From the NCBI GenBank assembly GCA_000695325.1, contig AVPN01001047.1, positions 3,891 to 25,541 of the forward strand: 21,651 bases of DNA, read 5' to 3'. Below are positions 1 through 12,500 of the stretch, piece by piece (position 1 is the stretch's first letter; the number at the start of each line of letters is the position of its first letter). The notes beneath the pieces were generated by a model, which worked only from the letters and a program-made list of their open reading frames with translations, was not told the origin of the DNA and searched no databases. Source of the DNA: Pleurobrachia bachei (Eukaryota > Ctenophora > Tentaculata > Cydippida > Pleurobrachiidae). A program made the translations under genes and the position numbers.

Positions 1-114
1 AGCATTCTCGTTTTTGGTCATTTTTCGGTGCGCGAGCCAATCAGAGGCCTGGATTTCGAAATAAAGGCCTCTGATTGGCTCCCGCACCGAAAAATGACCA
101 ATAATGAAGATGCT
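1..114. repeat. Hairpin (MITE-like) inverted repeat
   Basis: Two 50-bp arms (1-50 and 65-114) are reverse complements with about six mismatches, separated by a 14-bp loop. Each arm contains the block TTGGTCATTTTTCGGTGC and a CCAATCAGAGGCC box. The left end lies at the window edge, so a target duplication cannot be judged. It is probably a short non-autonomous inverted-repeat element; I see no coding sequence in it. Confidence 0.8.
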
Positions 115-414
115 CAAGCCAAAACTTCCCGATAAGATAGAAAGCTAATTCCGGTTGCGTTGGATTCGTCTTGAAAAGCTGATTCAGAAAAGCCCTGTGC
201 CCATAGGGGGTGTCAGACCACAGTCAGACCCTAGTGCACCTGCTCAAAATTCTAATATACGATTTCTCTATCCACGGTGCAACCCACATGTCCCTACTCT
301 TTACCCCTACATGGAGAGACGAAGAGTGAGAGGGGGGACATAGAGAGGGGAGGGGGTTATTGTAGGACTAAAACGGGTATTCTAGTTCTAATATATTGTC
401 TCTATCCACACCAG
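115..414. other. Non-coding stretch with a partial duplication of an exon 5' edge
   Basis: I see no supported exon here. The segment around 251-293 is repeated with changes around 379-430: both contain TTCTAATATA, then CTCTATCCAC, then CAACCCACATGTCC. The second copy forms the acceptor and beginning of the exon at 415. The first copy is therefore a decayed duplicate of that exon edge. Short open frames here have no splice or composition support. Confidence 0.5.
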
Positions 415-562
415 TACAACCCACATGTCCATTCTCCAACGCTGATTTATACAACGAAGATGTAACGAGTCGTGCTCTGACGCTACAAAACCGATATCTA
501 ACTTTCAAGGAATCCAGCTCGAGTTCTTGGAATGGAATCCTGTCAAGTTACGGACAAATACA
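415..562 (+). CDS. Exon 1 (first visible) of the modular gene
   Basis: Acceptor CCACACCAG precedes 415 and donor GTAAGT follows 562. The frame reads through NADLYNEDVTSRALTLQNRY and on to SSSSWNGILSSYGQI without a stop. It leaves two bases (CA) that the next exon's first G completes to CAG. Composition is protein-like and hydrophilic. The acceptor choice is less certain than the donor. Earlier exons must lie outside the window. Confidence 0.55.
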
Positions 563-3500
563 GTAAGTACAGAAATGTGTGACCCTTAGTACTTCGTACT
601 GCGTCTAGCTCAAACTGCAGACCCTCTGAATAATACAATATCTACGGGATTAGGCCCGGGCGCTTGCCAGCATTAATTAATATCTGCCTGCAGGTATGGG
701 TCATTGACTAAATCCAGCAGTGAAGGAGTAGAATACCAGCCTGTTGGGGGTCTGTTCAAGTATCATACCGGTACCAAGTGGGAGACACATACTGTTGAGC
801 CAAAATGTACCGATTACAGCTTTGCAGGTAAACATGAACCAATCAGAACTCGTTATTTAGGTCACGTGAAGCTGGTTATATCAGCCAATCAGGGACTAGT
901 ATTTCCTGATTCGGTCGGTTCAGCTGTTATACGCGTGTTAATACGGTTGTACATCCCACTATAAACCATTTGAAATAATATGCCAGTGGAGGAGTCTGAA
1001 ATAGTATACCAGTGGCCAGAGTTTATACCTCATACAAACATACTACTCATGTATAATTATGATATTCGAGTAATGCCCCTTAATATATGAACACAAAATC
1101 CCACTGCAGATAAACATTAAATAATAAATTATAATAATTTACCCCCACACCGTAATAATACTCTCATTCTAATTGCAGATAAACTGATATTGAGTGTCGC
1201 GACGACGGAAAATGTTGGACTAACCGTCAACATAGACGAAACAGTAAGCGATCCCGCTACAGCAGACGTTAACAACGTGAAGGCAGTCGTAAGCGCACAA
1301 CTTGACCCGTGGGCACAGATGATAGCAATCAAGGTGGACGGAGCTTCAAGTGTGATTTTCAGTTTAATCACCCCCTCCGGCCAGTTTAACTCGTCAATTA
1401 CCATGCCTGGGTTATTGTGTTATGATGATACTGATACAAATTGGGAGAAGTTCTCGTGGGCGGCGAGTAAGACGGCTGTGGATTGTACGTTGGGTAGTTA
1501 TAACACAGAATCCGACCAATCTGGTTTAAAGGTATGTGCTATATATGGGCATCACGTGTCACACAGGTATGTGCTATAGGAACCAACCGAATCAGGAAAT
1601 TTACTGGTCCCTGATTGGCTGATAACCAGCTTCACGTGACCTAAATAACGGGGTCTGATTGGTTGTTTACTTGTTTCGGTCGGTTCGTGGTATATGTGCT
1701 ATATAGGAACGGCGACCGAAACTTGACCAATCAGAACTCGTTGTTTAGGTCACGTGAAGCTGGATATCAGCCGATCAGTATTTCCTGATTCGGTCGGTTC
1801 CTGTTTTGTGTTTTTACGGCCAGGGCACGTAAATAATTTAATTACCTATAATTGTTCCATTTGTATAGGTTCAGATACATATTATATAATATGCATTGAT
1901 TAGGGGGGAAAAATTTGAGCAGTAAGCTCAATAAAATTGACCAGGAGGCGTTGAAACAACATGAAATTATCTACAACCAGGTATTCTTTTTAGCTAATTT
2001 GGTTCTTGAGATAATTGGATTTCCGGGTCCGATATTCCGGCCTATCAGTTTTGCCACTATCTTCCTAAATCTCCCAATCATTTTCCTAGGATTTCCAACT
2101 GCAAGTTCTCGAGAGGAAGGTGGCCCGTCTTCAGGGTGAACGAAGCGATGAAGAGCGAGAGGCACTCTCTGATCGAATCAAACAGCTGACGGAACAACAC
2201 GACAAAGTGGCGGAAACCAAAGTGTTCCTCGAGGATCAGATGAAGAAACTGAATGATGATCTGAGGAGAGCCAAGAGAGACCTCCAGAAAAGCTCAGGGG
2301 ATAAGGGATACCTTGCTACAAAGATTGACGAATTGAACCTACATAATGACAGTTCTCAGCGGTCTCTCAAGAAGTTGATCTCTGAGAAAGATGACCTGAT
2401 GGTGGAGCACAATATTTTGAAGTTAGAGCTAAAACGACTTCGGGAATCTCTGAACCACCAGGCGGATGGAGTGTTGTCCCTAGACAAAAAGCGGCTCCAA
2501 CTGCAGAAAGCTATGGACGAGAGAAAGTATGACATTCACATTCACAAAGATATGTTGAGCCAGCAGATAAAACATGCTAGCACGGAGAAAGGAAAGATCA
2601 GTGCTGAGTTGCACGAGAGATGTAGCCAGATTGACAAGTTGAGAAAGAGGTATGAGATAGTTATGACGGCAATGGCACCCCCTGAGGGAGAGGAAGAACA
2701 CTCAGCCGCATATTACGTCATCTCTGCTGCTCAGGTTCGTTTTAATCTTATCGTGATGTTAATCCACCCTCTCTGTATACACACTCGTCGAACCCTTCCA
2801 ACCCTGGATTTTAATGTTTCACAATTACTTTACTTTTCGGAAGTTAATTGTCCTCTCCTATTCCAGGAGAAGGAGGCTCTGCAGAGAGAGGGCGATGAGT
2901 TGGATGCGAATATTAGGAAGGCTGAAAAGGAGATCCATGCTCTGGAAAATACCATTAAAGTTATGAACGCAAGGAATAGCATGTACAGAAGCAACTTTAC
3001 TAAGGTCGAACAATCGAGTAAGTAATACAGTATTTGAGTTCAATTAAAGCTTTATAACTCGCAGAACAAGTCATATATCGATATCAATACATGCTATCCT
3101 TCTCAACTTGTTAATAACCCAACTGAACAAGTCATTTATCAATACTATCCTTCCCAACTTCTTACTACCCCAGCTGAACAACTTTCCATCAGGCGAAGAT
3201 TTGGAAGAGGAGAGAACATTGGAGGAACAGAGACGAGCTGTGATGGACAAATACAAGTACAAGCGGCGTCAGGTCAGGGAACTCCAGGAGGACTTGGACG
3301 CTATGTCTAGAACCTACGATAATCTGAGTGCAGAAGAGGCTACCATTGCGGGACAGGTAAATAGGAAATGTTTAGCAGTTTGGTATGTTCGCAAAAGGCA
3401 AGCTTCCCCTCGTCCGACCCGAAGTTCATACCCCTGCAGTGCACATACCCCTGCACAAATCGGGGGCAACTTGTGCAGGGGCCACCCCAAAATTTGTATG

Positions 3501-6500
3501 GCTCTAAGTAATTAATTAATTAATTTTGACTCTTCCCACTTTCTGTAGATTATATGTTTTATGCATGAAGATCATTCCTAGAAAGTTTCAAGTCGATATT
3601 TTATGCAGAACGGAAAATATAATTTAGTGGAGGGGCAAACAAAATGGTGCAAGGGCACATGTTCCGGGGAAATTTGCACAAATTGTGCAGGGGCAAATTT
3701 CAATTAATTTGCCTATAATTAATTCCCTAATTGATATATTAATCATACGGCTCTTCTCGTACTCGTAGTTATGCTACTAGAACATGCATAGAAAGTTTCG
3801 TGTCAAAATATTAAACGGTGTGGACACAGTTCGATCATAACAGTGGTGCAAGGGCAGCCCCTGAACCATTTGCCCTTGCACATTGCCTGCCCCTGCACCA
3901 AATTCCATTTTTTGCACGGCTCTAACTAACTAATTAGTTAATTTTGACTATTCCCACTTTTCGAACATCATCTTTTATGATTGAAGAACATTCCTACAAA
4001 GTTTCAAGTCGATATTTTAAGCAGAACGGAAAATAGAATTTGGTGCAGGGGCGCGGTGCAGGGGACCGCGCACGCAATGTGCAGGGGCATGGTGCCCTTA
4101 CACCGTTTTTAATTAACTATAATTAATTAATTAATTAAAAATTCAAAAATCCGCCAACGTCATGACACAAAGGAATACTACAAGAACATGCCTACAAAAT
4201 TTCAAGTCGATATCTCAAACGGTGTGGCCACAATCGTTGACATGTTTTTTGCCCCGCCCCCCCCGAAAAAACACTATTCTTTGTTCTTAATAGGGCCGGC
4301 ATTTTTGGGTTTTTGTGCAGGGGCAAAAATTTTTTTCTTTTTTTCGTTTTTTGCTGTTTTCTTCGGGTCGGAGGTGCCTGCCGGCACCTAAATGAGTAAT
4401 GCCTTAATATATGTTACATATTATGTATACATAACACAAAATCCCACTTATTATTATTATGTTAACCAACATTAATCAATGTTAATTGATGTTAACCATT
4501 CACAAAATTTCCAATGTTAATTTTAACATTAGTAACAAATATTAACGTGTCCACCCCCCCCACTATACAGATAAACTAATATTGAGTGTCGCGACGACGC
4601 TCAATGTTGGACTAACCGTCAACGTGGACGAAACAGTCACCAATCCCGCTGCAACAGACGTGGACAACGTGAAGGCAGTCGTAAGCGCACAACTTGACCC
4701 TTGGGCACAGATGATAGCCATCAAGGTGGACGGAGCTTCAAGTGTGATTTTCAGTTTAATCACCCCCTCCGGCCAATTCAACTCGTCAATAAGCATGCCT
4801 GGGTTATTGTGTTATGATGATACGGATACGGATTGGGAGAAGTTCTCGTGGGCGACCAGCAAGACGGCGGTGGATTGTACGTTGGGTAGTTATAATTTAC
4901 AATCCGACCAATCTAATTTAAAGGTATGTGCTAGGAATCAGGAAATACTGGTCCCTGATTGGCTCATAACCAGTCACGTGACCGAAATTACGGGGTCTGA
5001 TTGGTTGTTTGCTAGTTTCGGTCGGTTCGTGGTATGTGCTATATATAGGAACCGCGACCGAAACTTGACCAATCAGAACTCGTTGTTTAGGTCACGTGAA
5101 GCTGGTTATCAGCCAATCAGTATTTCGTGATTTGGCCGGTTCTTGATGTGTGTTGTTACGGCCATGGCACGTTATGTTTAGATAATAAAATGATCTATAA
5201 ATAATTTAATTACCTATAATTGTTCCATTTGTATAGGTTCAGATACATATTGTATAATATGCGTTATAATAGAGGGGTTTTCATGTCAATTTTGTTAATT
5301 AACAAAAAGTGTGTATTGTTCATGTTACACCCCCATTGATTTTTACCTGTACCACAGGTGGGTTGTCAAGATCTTGATTAAGTCACACAGACTGATATAT
5401 ATGAACATATACAAATTGGAACAATTATTTAGTTAAATTAATTAAATTAATTGATTAAAATATTTACAGGTTGATGCAGCCGCTCAACCCATAAAAACCG
5501 CCGCTGGCGGGGCCTTTGTTGTTCGACTAGACCTCACCCAGCTCGACTACCAACGAGGTAATACAATGGAGTACTAATTAATTAATTACTTGTTTCTCTG
5601 ATTAATTAATTTTCAGTGGCTGCGGGGATAGCTCCGTCGTAATTTAATACAATGGAGTACAGTCGGATCCCGATTTAGGGCCCCCCGATTTAGGGACACC
5701 CCGATTTAGGGACAGGTTTTCTTTCCCCGGCCCGATATATGAAAATAACCTTATTTGACCCCGATTTAGTGGACACCCCGATTTAGTGGACAAGAGCCTT
5801 TCCCCCGAGGGTGTCCCTAAATCGGGGTCCGACTGTACTAATTAATTAATTACTTCTCTAATTAATTAATTTTCAGTTGCTGCGGAGATAGCTCCTTCAT
5901 GGACATCTGGTCCAACAACAAAGGACACCGATGTTTCGCTACTGGACGTCGCAGATATAGCTACCGCAGCGGTGGTCGCTGGCCAGGATTCGGAAACAAA
6001 CCAATACACACCTATATTGTGAGTTTATATATTCCGAAACAAACCAATATACACCTATATTGTGAGTTTATATATTCCGAAACAAACCAATACACACCTA
6101 TATTGTGAGTTTATATATTCCTAAACAAACCATTACACACCTATAATCTATATTGTGAGTTTATATATTCGGAAACAAACCAATACACACCTATATTGTG
6201 AGTTTATATATTCCTAAACAAACCAATACACATCCCATATTGTAAGTTTATATATTTCTTTTAAGGAAATCTCAAAGATATAATTAGGGTTAGCTATCTA
6301 AATCCTCTAATCCGGTTGGTCTTTTGGTTTTGCTAGAGTTGCTACTGGCTAAATGTATGCGACTATGCCTGTACATATTTACTGTGAAGCTATTAAATTA
6401 TTGATAAGCAACACAGCTCCTTCATAAAATTAAATGATTGATTTCTTCAGCACATCAACACTATGGGAGATTGGCACAGTTCCAACGAGTTACTATACTC

Positions 6501-9500
6501 TTGATCTTGGCGCTCTATACTACATTTACCAAGTAATGATAGCCGGCCTTTACCGTGTAAAATTCCAGCTAAATATAATAATTCATATACGTATGACTCT
6601 AACCCTATATGATAAAGCCGGCGGTAGAGATATGTCTTATTCAGAAAATCGTTTCTATAGAAACTATCGGTGATTTGGTTGAATCTTATCTCAATGACCA
6701 ATGTGTTATTATATAATTATTCAGATAATCATGGTTTCTATAGAATGTGGTATTCAAGATCTAATTTCAATGTTTTCATTCAGATAAGTGTGAACGCAAT
6801 GTTCCAATCAACTGACAGCTACATTCTATTCAAAGTGTCAAGTGACATATTCTCCTCCAAATTTTTCACATCTGAATTACTCGCAGCTGCAGCCGGTGAG
6901 TGCAGAGTCCTCTTTACTATTTAACACACCAGGAACCGACCGAACCAAGTAAACAGCCAATCAGAGCTCTTTATTTAGGCCACTGACTGGTTATCAGCCA
7001 ATAAGGGACCAGTATTTCTTGATTCGGTCGGTTCCTGTGACACACTATTTGACACACTATTTGACACACTATTTGACACACTATTATTCACTCCGTATGT
7101 CCGACGTTTTGAATACAGTTTGACCACAATTGAATGACACATTACATCTCCTCCTGCAGCTGTAAAAGAAACAAATATTGGGTGGCATGGAGACATGGTG
7201 CGTATAGCTCCACACAGGGCATGGGGAGCTACAAATGATCTTGCCATATCTGATCTGACTGTCTATGCTCTACGTTCAGGTATCAGAATTCAGTCTCCAT
7301 GGTAACTGATTTGAATCAGTTACCATGGTAACCAATTCAAATCAATCTCCATGGTAACCGATTCAAATCAGTCTCCATGGTAACTAAGTCAAATCAGTAT
7401 CCATGGAGTCTGATTTAAATCAGTCTCCACGGTAACTGATTCAAATCAGTCTCCATGGAAACTAATTCTAATCAGTCTCCATGGTAACCTATTCAAATCA
7501 GTCTCCATGGTAACTAATTCTAATTAGTCTCCATGGTAACTGATTCAAATCAGTCTCCATGGTAACTAATTCAAATCAGTCTCCATGGTAACTGATTCAA
7601 ATCAGTCTCCACCAGTTTGTATATCAGTCAATGTATTACTAAAACACCACAACTAGTAGTTACTATTCATCAACAGAATAAATATCGGATAATTGTTTAT
7701 GAGCGGCAATATTGTAATGATCTGTAGTTACAAATTAAACAAGGAAGTTCAAATTCAAACGTTAACACATGTTTCAATGCTATTGCATATCATCAGATCT
7801 GTAGTTATTATATTTTATCAACTCGTTAATCCCCGTTATAGAGGTGATTGGAACTGGAAGGGTCATAGGAGAGTACACGTATGAGTATGACTGTGAATTG
7901 GACTATTATTCCTATGAATCGGGCACAAAACCTGCTGTATCGTGGACAATGGACAAGGAATTCGTTGCAGAGGTATGTTAGCATCAGGAACCGACCAAAA
8001 CAACCAATCATAACTCGTTATTTAGGTCACGTGATTCGCGGTAGCTGGTTAGCATTTCGTTCATCTGTCATTTAGGCCAAAACTTTATCAGGCTTGAACT
8101 TTTGCACATGCTTGACCCTCTGGGACGAGGGGAAATGTCTGTTACTATCATTATCATCCCCTTTTCAGACGACCACCTACAAGTACAACCCAGACATGCT
8201 GAAGATGTTTGTCCCGGCCGCTGCCACTGGCACAACGGTAACCGTCACGGCAGCCGATGATGGGAAGGAGAAGAGGTGTTCGGGAGAGTTGGACCATGGT
8301 CAGACTTTTAGTCGTGGATGGGTCCAGAAGTCACCACCAGGTATAAAATTGTTGTTTGAGATGGTGTACTCTACTCCTTCATAACCACAAATATTACCAA
8401 ACACTCTACTCCTTCATAAACACAAATACCTCTCTCAGCGGAGTGTGTTATCGCTGAGACCTATGTGTATGAGGGTCAGGAGGACGTGTACGTGGTGTGT
8501 ACGTGTTACGAGGATGTCATTGCCACCTCGTCGTGCTCCATCGACTGGTCGCTACCCACTGCCATGCCCAAAGATGTTTGTAAGTTGACCTTTAAATGTT
8601 ACTTAAATGAAGTTGTCTAGACTATGTTAGGGTTCGGACATAACAAACATGAAGAGTATTGCTCAGTGCCCATCATAAATGCGATGGAAGCATGATATAA
8701 TATTGACGATATTTCAATGTCTAATATACTAGTACAGCTGTACTACCCATTAATGACCCATTAATGACCCATGCAGATTCGGTGATAAGGATTGCCTCAA
8801 GTGGATCAGACTGTGAAGTATGGTCTAACGAGGTGCAACTGGCTACCATGTACAACAGTGACCAGTCATATGAGGGAAAATATATGCTCGCATTCCTACC
8901 CTACACTCTGGTATGGACATAGTTTTTTATATAAACTCCAGCGGGTGAATAGAATAGAATATACATAGAATATAGAATAGAATAAAAAGTTTGTTTATAT
9001 GCTTAAGTTATCAAATGAATGACATTTTTATTTCAGATGTTAGAATTTTAATAGATTAAAGTTACTTAACCAGAGTTATGGGTTAAATTTAGTAATTTGT
9101 AATGTGTTTGTAATTTGTTGCAGCTAAACAAAGCTGTCTTTCAGAAACCAAGTAATCCAACTGATCAGATAATTAGTATCAAATGTACAGACACCAACGC
9201 TAACCCGTGAGTATTTGTTCGGCAGGAAGCGACCGAATAAGGAAATACTGGTTTAATCCTGACGTAAAAACTCCGCGTTTTGGTCGAGATATTAATAACC
9301 TCCATCATATTAACAAATGACTACAAATGTTTCCTGTGAATATGGGGCTTGTCACCCACAAATTGCGTAATTACAGTACATACTTGACTCTTACATCACA
9401 GTCATCCTCAATAAATAGTTTTACGTTGTAGTTGATGAAAGTTTGAAACTCTAATAGTGAGTATTAAATATATATATTATCTAGGTGGGTTGAAATGTCC

Positions 9501-12500
9501 TACTACGATAGCAAAGGTGTGGAACACTACAGCGGATCCGCCAACTTCCAGTGCGATAGCTCGGAACCAGCTGATTGGGCCAAAAAGGATATAGTTATAA
9601 CCGGTTACACTACAAACGTGAAACAAGGACAGGCCGATATCGTGACAAGTGAGTATTAACAAATTAATAATAAAATTTAAAAAAGTATGTAATAATGAAA
9701 TGGAAGTCAGGATAATTATCGGGTAATTGCCGCATGATAATAGTCTGTAGAAATGTTGGCACTGTTGGGGAAGCCCGACACATTTGGTGAAAAATTGGTG
9801 AATAACCAACTTTTCACTAATTTTTCACCATTTTTTCACCAATTTTTCACCATTTCTTCACCATTTCTTCACCATTTCTTCACCATTTCTTCACCATTTC
9901 TTCACCATTTCTTCACCATTTCTTCACCATTTCTTCACCATTTCTTCACCATTTCTTCACCATTTCTTCACCATTTCTTCACCATTTCTTCACCATTTCT
10001 TCACCATTTCTTCACCATTTCTTCACCATTTCTTCACCATTTCTTCACCATTTCTTCACCATTTCTTCACCATTTCTTCACCATTTCTTCACCATTTCTT
10101 CACCATTTCTTCACCANNNNNNNNNNNNNNNNNNNNNNNNNNNNNNNNNNNNNNNNNNNNNNNNNNNNNNNNNNNNNNNNNNNNNNNNNNNNNNNNNNNN
10201 NNNNNNNNNNNNNNNNNNNNNNNNNNNNNNNNNNNNNNNNNNNNNNNNNNNNNNNNNNNNNNNNNNNNNNNNNNNNNNNNNNNNNNNNNNNNNNNNNNNN
10301 NNNNNNNNNNNNNNNNNNNNNNNNNNNNNNNNNNNNNNNNNNNNNNNNNNNNNNNNNNNNNNNNNNNNNNNNNNNNNNNNNNNNNNNNNNNNNNNNNNNN
10401 NNNNNNNNNNNNNNNNNNNNNNNNNNNNNNNNNNNNNNNNNNNNNNNNNNNNNNNNNNNNNNNNNNNNNNNNNNNNNNNNNNNNNNNNNNNNNNNNNNNN
10501 NNNNNNNNNNNNNNNNNNNNNNNNNNNNNNNNNNNNNNNNNNNNNNNNNNNNNNNNNNNNNNNNNNNNNNNNNNNNNNNNNNNNNNNNNNNNNNNNNNNN
10601 NNNNNNNNNNNNNNNNNNNNNNNNNNNNNNNNNNNNNNNNNNNNNNNNNNNNNNNNNNNNNNNNNNNNNNNNNNNNNNNNNNNNNNNNNNNNNNNNNNNN
10701 NNNNNNNNNNNNNNNNNNNNNNNNNNNNNNNNNNNNNNNNNNNNNNNNNNNNNNNNNNNNNNNNNNNNNNNNNNNNNNNNNNNNNNNNNNNNNNNNNNNN
10801 NNNNNNNNNNNNNNNNNNNNNNNNNNNNNNNNNNNNNNNNNNNNNNNNNNNNNNNNNNNNNNNNNNNNNNNNNNNNNNNNNNNNNNNNNNNNNNNNNNNN
10901 NNNNNNNNNNNNNNNNNNNNNNNNNNNNNNNNNNNNNNNNNNNNNNNNNNNNNNNNNNNNNNNNNNNNNNNNNNNNNNNTGGTGAAAAATTGGTGAAAAA
11001 TTGGTGAAAAACTGGTTAGATGAGATGGCGAAGAAATGGTGAAGAAATGGTGAAAAATTGGTGAAAAATTGGTGAAAAATTGGTGAAAAATTGGTGAAAA
11101 ATTGGTGAAAAATTGGTGAAAAATTGGTGAAAAATTGGTGAAAAATTGGTGAAAAATTGGTGAAAAATTGGTGAAAAATTGGTGAAAAATTGGTGAAAAA
11201 TTGGTGAAAAATTGGTGAAAAATTGGTGAAAAATTGGTGAAAAATTGGTGAAAAATTGGTGAAAAATTGGTGAAAAATTGGTGAAAAATTGGTGAAAAAT
11301 TGGTGAAAAATTGGTGAAAAATTGGTGAAAAATTGGTGAAAAATTGGTGAAAAATTGGTGAAAAATTAGTGAAAAGTTGGTTATTCACCAATTTTTCACC
11401 AAATGTGTCGGGATTCCCCAACATTGCCGAAATGTTATCTCCTTCCAGTTCCAGCCGAAAGTAGATACCATGTAAAATATGGAAGTATCATAAAACCGGT
11501 GTTATATACAGTCGGACCCCTATTTAGTGACCTCCGATTTAGTGACACCCCGATTTAGTGACAGGATAAATTTCCCCCGATAGAGGAAATTAACGGTATT
11601 TGACCCCGATTTAGTGCCCACCCCGATTTAGTGACCAAAACCCTTTCCCCCGAGGATGTCACTAAATGGGGGTCCGACTGTACATACTTTCATTCATACT
11701 TTAACACAAGACAAAACTGTGTACTTTAATACAAGTTAAAAGCTAATTCTTTAACATTGCTATACTTATTTCACCACCAAAATGTATTTTTCAGAGAACC
11801 CTCTGGCTCTCAAAGTGTGGGCAGCTTCTGGAACTACTGCGTGGTGTAGTTACGACAAGAATGGTGGCATAGGTAAGTGTTTGTTATTTTACATCTCATG
11901 TGCTAACGTTAGTTCTTTGGAACCGACCTAACCAGGAAATTGTTCTACAGATACTAACACCCCCCTCCCTCTCAGATAGTTCAGGTTCAGTTGAAGGGAG
12001 CAAGGATGCCCTGTTCACCAACCCTCAGTACACCCTCCGGGGATATCAATCTGCCCAAAGGGTCCAATACGTTAACAGTGTTGATGACCTGGCTGATGTG
12101 GGGATAACACGGGATAGTGTGAAATATACCCCGGTGGCTTTCAAAGACTGGCAGAAACTGTCACGTAAGTAAAAATATAGATGCTGGTAGTAGTTTTATA
12201 AAGAGTTGCAGTGGTTGCTATAGAGGGTGCCAAAAATCCGATAGTCCATGAAATCCAAAAAGTCTCTTAATTAATTAATTAACTAACATGTATTTCAGGA
12301 CCCACTGTAACCTCGGCGTACAAAACAGAACTGAAAACTGATACAAAGAGAACCGTAACACTATCTTGTACTATGGTCGTCAAGGAGTCCGTCACTGTTA
12401 CAATGAAGTTTTACATGGACTCCTCCCCTGACTCGGCCCCTATTCCTGCTACTTTATTGGTTAGTAACCATGGTAACTGTACAAGATACTACTACTTTAT

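Larger units (their letters stand above)
1068..1894 (+). repeat. Direct duplication, copy 1 (carries exon 3A)
   Basis: This block matches 4394-5262 over exon, donor, two inverted-repeat elements and the downstream intron (ending in TTCAGATACATATT and an AT-rich stretch). Both copies keep the same order of parts. They have diverged by substitutions and small indels, so they are not identical haplotype copies. Confidence 0.85.
4394..5262 (+). repeat. Direct duplication, copy 2 (carries exon 3B)
   Basis: Partner of 1068-1894. It contains the same sequence order: AACACAAAATCCCACT, exon, donor GTATGT, two inverted-repeat elements, TACGGCCATGGCACGT, then AATTACCTATAATTGTTCC. Copy 2 is followed by the downstream exons of the modular gene, whereas copy 1 is followed by CCDC39. 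Confidence 0.85.
9758..11428. mobile_element. Foldback element with subrepeat arms and 8-bp target duplication
   Basis: The outer ends are near-perfect inverted repeats: left 9758 on GGCACTGTTGGGGAAGCCCG then ACACATTTGGTG; right end the reverse complement with two changes. The flanks carry the same 8 bp, GAAATGTT, at 9750-9757 and 11429-11436. Inside, both arms consist of 11-bp subrepeats (TTCACCATTTC / TTCACCAATTT on the left; complementary on the right). Long inverted arms built of short tandem repeats are characteristic of foldback transposons. An 8-bp target duplication is compatible with hAT- or P-type mobilisation. No transposase is visible; the centre is an assembly gap. Confidence 0.85.

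Noticed and set aside
1129-1404. Minus-strand frames opposite exons 3A and 3B
   Set aside because: Both are shadows of the + strand exon; the + strand frame has matching splice sites and conserved substitutions.
4188-4391. Small + strand open frame with Phe-rich tail
   Set aside because: Lies in repeat unit B and homopolymer runs; no splice sites or coding composition.
6434-6924. Continuous small frames through exons 6 and 7 and their intron
   Set aside because: They run through splice donors into AT-rich intron; the spliced version gives the discoidin-like pattern.
7291-7610. CRISPR-like array
   Set aside because: Units are contiguous 26-bp repeats without distinct spacers, in a eukaryotic intron; a minisatellite.
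9753-11424. Long open frames (over 400 codons) on both strands across the gap
   Set aside because: They are produced by the 11-bp arrays, which lack stops in these frames, and by the Ns; there is no real protein.
11900-12172. Separate 90-codon gene
   Set aside because: Most of it is exon 16 read through its upstream intron; the acceptor CTCTCAG and phase fit exon 15.
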